The notes under the pieces: model-generated | The model's database searches: none | Seen by the model: only the letters and a program-made list of their open reading frames with translations | Told to the model about the DNA's origin: nothing | DNA from: Acidobacteriaceae bacterium | GTDB lineage: Bacteria > Acidobacteriota > Terriglobia > Terriglobales > Acidobacteriaceae | Assembly (NCBI GenBank): GCA_027306745.1 | Contig: DAHUZD010000198.1 | Span: 1-8,748 of the forward strand | Length of the DNA stretch: 8,748 nt | Reading direction: 5' to 3' | Translations under genes and position numbers: made by a program | Shown: positions 6,069-8,748 of the stretch, in pieces | Numbering within the stretch: position 1 is the stretch's first letter | How the letters are laid out: every line of letters starts with the position of its first letter

Positions 6069-6890
6069 TTAGCGGATGGGGAAGTTGAAGCCAATGCCGA
6101 AGGACAAAATCGGGTAGACCGTGAGCACGTTCAGGTCGTTTTTATATTTGGCGATCTGGGCCTGCACATCGCTTTGCAACTGCTGATCCGTGGAAACGTT
6201 TATGCAGTTGGAGCCGGTGGAATCGCAGACCTGGCCTTGCGGCAGGGTGAAGTTGACCGTTGGAGCGCCGGTAAAGGCCACGCCAATCTCAAACGGAAAC
6301 GAGACGTGACCGCCAGTGCGGGAGATGATGTTGCCCCAGCCGGTGGTGAGCGTAAAAGCCGGATTGGTTGCATGGAAGCCGATGGTGGCCGTGGCCTGCA
6401 CCGGGTTCGAAGCGGAGGAGTAGTACGTGTTGTTATTGACGGTGAAGGACGTGCCCGCGCCCACCGTACCTGTGGCGCTGACGGAGTTCTGGTTGTAGAG
6501 CAGCAGACCGGGGCTGAGCCGGAAGCCATGGGTGGGGAAGGGGTAATAGTCCAGATCCACGCCCATACTGGCCAGGCTGAGGCTGCCGCCAAAAGTGAAG
6601 CCGTTGGAGTTGATGTTGTTGACGGAATAGCCGAATACGTCGCCATTCAGGCGCAGATTTAAGTGGCGGTCGATATCCGTGGCTGCCTGTAAATTGATTC
6701 CCATCAATGAGATGCCAGCACCCAAGCCTGCGCGGGAAAATGGAGCCATAGATGCATGGGCTGGGTGGAAATCGTGGGTTGGGGTCGAAGCTTGGGACTG
6801 CAACGGCTCAGACAGGTTAGAGGAGGATTGGGCCAATGCGCTAAATGCGGCACCCAAGGCAAGGAGAGAAATTGCAACAAACCGACGCAT
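6069..6890 (-). CDS. Predicted outer-membrane beta-barrel protein
   Basis: Exported 273-residue protein of unknown function. A signal peptide covers residues 1-20 (M-R-R-F, Leu/Ala core, SALA|Q). A polar, Ser/Pro-rich linker follows to about 50, then a chain of alternating hydrophobic and polar strands rich in Gly, Asn and Thr (about 55-215), typical of an 8-10-stranded outer-membrane barrel. Strand-like blocks include DRHLNLRLNGDVFGYS (74-89), DLDYYPFP (112-119) and GFRLSPGLLLYNQN (122-135). Near the C-terminus C222 and C229 probably form a disulfide in an extracellular loop. A short helical stretch (235-252) precedes the final strand, VYPILSFGIGFNF (258-270). It is not a TonB receptor or trimeric porin by size. 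I associate this layout with acidobacterial hypothetical proteins, but no search was possible. The start is set by the signal peptide, with GAGG about 10 nt upstream on the minus strand. The stop is 8 bp from the DedA terminator. Confidence 0.78.
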   Translation of the reverse strand: MRRFVAISLLALGAAFSALAQSSSNLSEPLQSQASTPTHDFHPAHASMAPFSRAGLGAGISLMGINLQAATDIDRHLNLRLNGDVFGYSVNNINSNGFTFGGSLSLASMGVDLDYYPFPTHGFRLSPGLLLYNQNSVSATGTVGAGTSFTVNNNTYYSSASNPVQATATIGFHATNPAFTLTTGWGNIISRTGGHVSFPFEIGVAFTGAPTVNFTLPQGQVCDSTGSNCINVSTDQQLQSDVQAQIAKYKNDLNVLTVYPILSFGIGFNFPIR

Positions 6891-6949
6891 AAAGGAGACC
6901 TCGTTGAAGTTGGTTGCACAGACACATCATGCGTAGATTCTGCATAGGA

Positions 6950-6985
6950 TGTATGGCAAATACAAGAAATATTTATGCAATTGCA
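6950..6985. promoter_or_regulatory. Candidate operator dyads upstream of the barrel gene
   Basis: Two dyads sit side by side in AT-rich DNA 60-95 bp upstream of the barrel gene start: TGTAT-N5-ATACA (6950-6964) and the uninterrupted palindrome TGCAATTGCA (6976-6985). Their centres are about 24 bp apart. The position fits a promoter or operator for the minus-strand gene. No known regulator consensus was recognised, and dyads this short do arise by chance. Confidence 0.3.
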
Positions 6986-7002
6986 CATAGATAAGCCCGG
7001 GG

Positions 7003-7149
7003 TGGGAATTGCAGCCGTGGGCTTAGAAGCTGGGATTCGGCATCCTATGCCAGTACTGTCCATTCGGGTCAAAGCTCGATCTGATTCGGTTTTTTGAGCG
7101 AGGCTGAAGTCCCGACCCTTCGCAGGGCCGGCTGGGCTGCAATGGCCCA
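7003..7149. repeat. Possible small element bounded by imperfect inverted repeats
   Basis: TGGGA-ATTGCAGCC (7003-7016) and, reading inward from the other side, TGGGCC-ATTGCAGCC (reverse complement of 7135-7149) are inverted relative to each other; nine bases match exactly, with a further near-match outside. The 147-bp segment between and including them is non-coding, ends 7 bp before the stop of the next gene, and contains smaller hairpins. This could be a miniature inverted-repeat element or an intergenic repeat family. No target-site duplication is visible, and the match could be chance. Confidence 0.25.
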
Positions 7150-7156
7150 AGCGATT

Positions 7157-8089
7157 TTATGGCTGGGTGACGGTGGCCGCTGTAGTCTGCGTGGTGACGC
7201 TGGTGAGATGGCAGGAGTCGGTGGTTTGCCGGAAGCGGAAGTAGGGATGGAAGAAGAGTGCGGCGCGAGCGTCCCCTTGGCCTTCCGTCAGGTCATTGAT
7301 CCAGACGCCGTCTTTCTGTGGCGTTTGGTGCACATGTATCCAGAAACCTTTGTGTACGTTGGCCACCAAGCCGCCGCCGACTTTCACGTCACGATCCAGA
7401 TGCGCGTTCACATCGACAAGCTGGCTGGTTGCCTCGTCCACCTGGATGGAGCCTGACATGTGGTGAAGAAATCGTTCCTGCAGATTTTTCGGATGGAAGT
7501 CGGGATTGCCGCTGAGGTCATAGACCAGCGTGGTGCGCCCGTTGAGCAGGATGCGATGGCCGTTGGTGTAACGCAGCGCGTGGAGCAAGATTTCGAGCTG
7601 GCGGGCGTCGTCGCTTTGCTGCTTGGATAGATCGGTTGCGTTGGAGTCTTTGGCGATCTCCTTTTGCACGCGCTCAGATTCATTTTTCTGTGCGCTGGCG
7701 TCGAGCGGGACGCCATTTTTGGAGATCAGCTCGTCGATTTCGCGGCCATGTACATAAAACATGTCGAAGACGCGCGTATGGGTTTTCAAGGGATTTCCAT
7801 GCGCATCTGTGCGCTCATTTGTACTGGTCATGCGGCAGAGATAACGTTCCTGTTCGGCCTGAATGGATTGCAAGTTGGCAAGCAAACGCTGGCGGATGAC
7901 CGCAACGCTGGGCAAGGGAGCGGAAAGATTCGGTTGCGCAGGAGCGGCCTGCGAAGCTGTCGCGGCATGGGAATGGTGTGTAGCGGCTCTGTGCTGCGTA
8001 GCGGCAGGGACTGGGGTCTGCGTCTGAGCGAAGGCGCAGGTGCATAGGACCCAGGGAGATGCCAAAGCGAGCGTGTGGTGCAGGGTCAT
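7157..8089 (-). CDS. Uncharacterised secreted protein of acidobacterial type
   Basis: Exported 310-residue protein; function not recognised. An N-terminal hydrophobic segment (about 7-21, ending AFA|Q) looks like a cleavable signal. Cysteines at 16 and 18 lie inside it but do not form a proper lipobox. A low-complexity Ala/His/Thr/Pro linker runs to about 58. A helix, L69-L-A-N-L-Q-S-I-Q (69-77), leads to R-Y-L-C-R-M (82-87), then [14 protein letters not shown] (108-121) and a charged helical stretch (131-165). The C-terminal half (175-294) has alternating strands, including R-T-T-L-V-Y-D (185-191), a conserved-looking V-D-E-A-T-S-Q-L segment (217-224) and G-x-W-I. This pattern resembles half-barrel lipoprotein-carrier or sorting folds such as LolA, but that is only a resemblance. 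C85 and C293 could pair. The start is fixed by the signal peptide. The gene is divergent from ridA, and TATAAA (minus strand, 8106-8111) may be its -10 box. Confidence 0.75.
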   Translation of the reverse strand: MTLHHTLALASPWVLCTCAFAQTQTPVPAATQHRAATHHSHAATASQAAPAQPNLSAPLPSVAVIRQRLLANLQSIQAEQERYLCRMTSTNERTDAHGNPLKTHTRVFDMFYVHGREIDELISKNGVPLDASAQKNESERVQKEIAKDSNATDLSKQQSDDARQLEILLHALRYTNGHRILLNGRTTLVYDLSGNPDFHPKNLQERFLHHMSGSIQVDEATSQLVDVNAHLDRDVKVGGGLVANVHKGFWIHVHQTPQKDGVWINDLTEGQGDARAALFFHPYFRFRQTTDSCHLTSVTTQTTAATVTQP

Positions 8090-8092
8090 CCG

Positions 8093-8111
8093 AGCAGTCT
8101 ACTGCTTTATA
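8093..8111 (-). promoter_or_regulatory. Candidate -10 box with adjoining dyad before the secreted-protein gene
   Basis: On the minus strand TATAAA (8106-8111) is directly followed, sharing one base, by AGCAGT-AG-ACTGCT (8093-8106), a dyad with perfect 6-bp arms, and the start codon follows 3 bp later. A repressor bound there would cover the transcription start. The -35 partner at 17-bp spacing (GAAACC) is poor, so the promoter call is tentative. The dyad itself is exact. Confidence 0.4.
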
Positions 8112-8138
8112 CGCGTCAATGTGAGTTTGGTTTCACTG

Positions 8139-8144
8139 CATAAT
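8139..8144 (+). promoter_or_regulatory. Candidate -10 box for ridA
   Basis: CATAAT matches five of six positions of the sigma-70 -10 consensus and lies 63 bp before the chosen ridA start, in the 118-bp gap with the divergent secreted-protein gene. No good -35 hexamer is seen at 16-18 bp, so this is a weak assignment. Confidence 0.3.
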
Positions 8145-8207
8145 GGAAGAAGCTGTCGTCACTGGCGCAATTGTGGAATGAAAAGTGTTTCAGAAAGAGT
8201 GAATACG

Positions 8208-8594
8208 ATGAAACAATCCGTGCAAACAGCCCAGGCTCCCGCAGCGCTGGGGCCTTATTCGCAGGCGATTCGGAGCGGGGAGTGGGTTTTTACATCGGGA
8301 CAGATTCCACTGGATCCGGCCACGGGGCAAATTGTTGCCGGCGGCATAGCAGAGCAGACGGCGCGCGCGCTGGAGAGCTTGCGGGCTGTTTTGCAGGCCG
8401 CAGGCAGCGATCTGGCGCATGTGGTGAAGACGACGGTTTTTTTGAAGGATATGAAAGATTTTGCCGGGATGAATACCGTGTACGCCGCGTACTTTGGAGT
8501 GGATGGCTCCCCGGCTCCGGCGCGGTCCACTGTGGAAGTGGCGCGGCTGCCGAAAGATGTTCTGGTGGAGATTGAAGCAATCGCGGCGCTGTGA
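8208..8594 (+). CDS. ridA: RidA family 2-iminobutanoate/2-iminopropanoate deaminase
   Basis: Cytoplasmic enzyme of 128 residues, exactly the length of E. coli RidA. It hydrolyses reactive enamine/imine intermediates released by PLP enzymes such as threonine dehydratase, giving ketoacids and ammonia, and acts as a homotrimer with active sites at subunit interfaces. Signature stretches are [10 protein letters not shown] (10-19), F-T-S-G-Q-I-P (28-34), [10 protein letters not shown] (72-81) and [20 protein letters not shown] (104-123). R106 and E121 correspond to the catalytic Arg105 and Glu120 of E. coli RidA, so activity is expected. I prefer ATG 8208 because the protein then aligns end to end with known RidA; an in-frame ATG at 8178 would add ten residues. 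The ribosome site is poor (AGAAAGAG about 9 nt upstream). It stands alone on its strand, with the next probable gene about 95 bp on. Confidence 0.96.
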   Translation: MKQSVQTAQAPAALGPYSQAIRSGEWVFTSGQIPLDPATGQIVAGGIAEQTARALESLRAVLQAAGSDLAHVVKTTVFLKDMKDFAGMNTVYAAYFGVDGSPAPARSTVEVARLPKDVLVEIEAIAAL

Positions 8595-8689
8595 ACTGGG
8601 CGGATATAGCACGCCAGCGGGCGAATTCATCGAAAATTCATACAAATCAGGTACCCTGAACGGGAGAAAACAAGGAACCGGCGGAGAGC
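8595..8689. promoter_or_regulatory. Intergenic region with direct repeat and dyad before the last partial gene
   Basis: AATTCAT occurs at 8624-8630 and again at 8635-8641, exactly 11 bp apart, a spacing used by OmpR/PhoB-type response regulators. TCAGG-TAC-CCTGA (8647-8659) follows directly, a 13-bp dyad with GGTACC at its centre. A purine-rich stretch (8661-8688) including GGAG (8683-8686) leads into the candidate start codons. No clear -35/-10 pair was found, and no terminator for ridA is visible. Confidence 0.35.
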
Positions 8690-8748
8690 GTGGGGACCGA
8701 TTCAGTGGACAGCAAATTAGCTGCAAACGATCTCTGGCGGAAGGGTGA
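8690..8748 (+). CDS. 5' end of an unidentified gene, running off the window
   Basis: A frame opening with GTG at 8690 stays open to the last base and reads V-G-T-D-S-V-D-S-K-L-A-A-N-D-L-W-R-K-G. An in-frame GTG at 8705 is the alternative start and is better spaced from a G-rich ribosome site (GGGGA at 8692-8696); GGAG at 8683-8686 is only 3 nt from the first GTG. The gene lies about 95 bp after ridA on the same strand, behind a repeat-containing region that looks like a promoter. Nineteen residues are too few to name a family, and the call depends on sequence beyond the window. Confidence 0.35.
   Translation, partial: MGTDSVDSKLAANDLWRKG

Larger units (their letters stand above)
6891..7156. 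other. Intergenic region with several small dyads
   Basis: This 266-bp stretch between two minus-strand genes is noticeably AT-rich from about 6940 to 6995, where the barrel gene's promoter should lie; I could not pick a clear -35/-10 pair. It holds TGTAT-GGCAA-ATACA (6950-6964), the perfect palindrome TGCAATTGCA (6976-6985), GCTT-AG-AAGC (7021-7030), GGCAT-CCT-ATGCC (7039-7051) and a T6 run inside 7089-7095. Nine-base arms ATTGCAGCC (7008-7016) and GGCTGCAAT (7135-7143) bracket the distal half. A minus-strand open frame crosses the region into the barrel gene out of frame and looks like chance. Confidence 0.5.

Noticed and set aside
7060..7100. T6 run as part of an intrinsic terminator
   Set aside because: No stable hairpin precedes it on the plus strand, and on the minus strand it reads as A-run.
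6704..7150. 148-codon minus frame across the gap and into the barrel gene
   Set aside because: Overlaps the barrel gene out of frame and shows no recognisable protein; the gap looks regulatory.
1..8748. A new defence or mobile system
   Set aside because: No nuclease, transposase, integrase, toxin-antitoxin, reverse transcriptase or repeat array is visible; the genes are core metabolism, chaperone and envelope functions.

Overview
The window is GC-rich bacterial DNA, very probably from an Acidobacteriota of the class Terriglobia. This is an inference from protein content: a dnaJ plus HspR-type MerR regulator, a HpnI-like glycosyltransferase, a NagX/HGSNAT-like membrane acetyltransferase, a DedA-rhodanese fusion, a DUF3617-like secreted protein, and two exported proteins of a type I associate with acidobacterial genomes. 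No database search was possible. No rRNA, tRNA, CRISPR array, transposase or phage gene is visible.

Layout. Positions 1-172 are a leader without a convincing gene. dnaJ (173-1426, +) faces a small DUF3617-like exported protein gene on the minus strand (1523-1894), which appears cut short by an in-frame TAG. Its missing C-terminus, with the final cysteine, is still encoded in the same frame at 1442-1522. hspR (1967-2407, +) starts divergently from it, and a perfect 9-bp inverted repeat lies in the gap. An hpnI-like GT2/GT21 glycosyltransferase gene (2446-3630, +) follows 38 bp later. A NagX/DUF5009-like membrane acyltransferase gene (3665-4807, -) converges on it. A DedA-rhodanese fusion (5043-6002, +) ends at a strong hairpin terminator. 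Two exported-protein genes on the minus strand follow: an outer-membrane barrel-like protein (6069-6890) and an uncharacterised secreted protein (7157-8089). ridA (8208-8594, +) is divergent from the latter. The window closes on the probable 5' end of another plus-strand gene.

How the genes fit together. dnaJ and hspR form a protein-quality-control pair: HspR normally represses chaperone genes, with DnaK/DnaJ as feedback partners. Here the usual dnaJ-hspR adjacency is split by an opposite-strand gene. The hpnI-like, DedA and NagX-like genes all concern membrane lipids or cell-envelope sugars, and two further genes encode exported envelope proteins, so most of the window is cell-envelope function. 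RidA is housekeeping detoxification of enamine/imine intermediates.

This is largely a chromosomal core region and I see no clear new multi-gene system. The points most worth checking are the in-frame stop in the DUF3617-like gene, the inverted repeat before hspR, the two 8-nt homopolymer runs in the hpnI-like gene, and the dyads in the intergenic regions.
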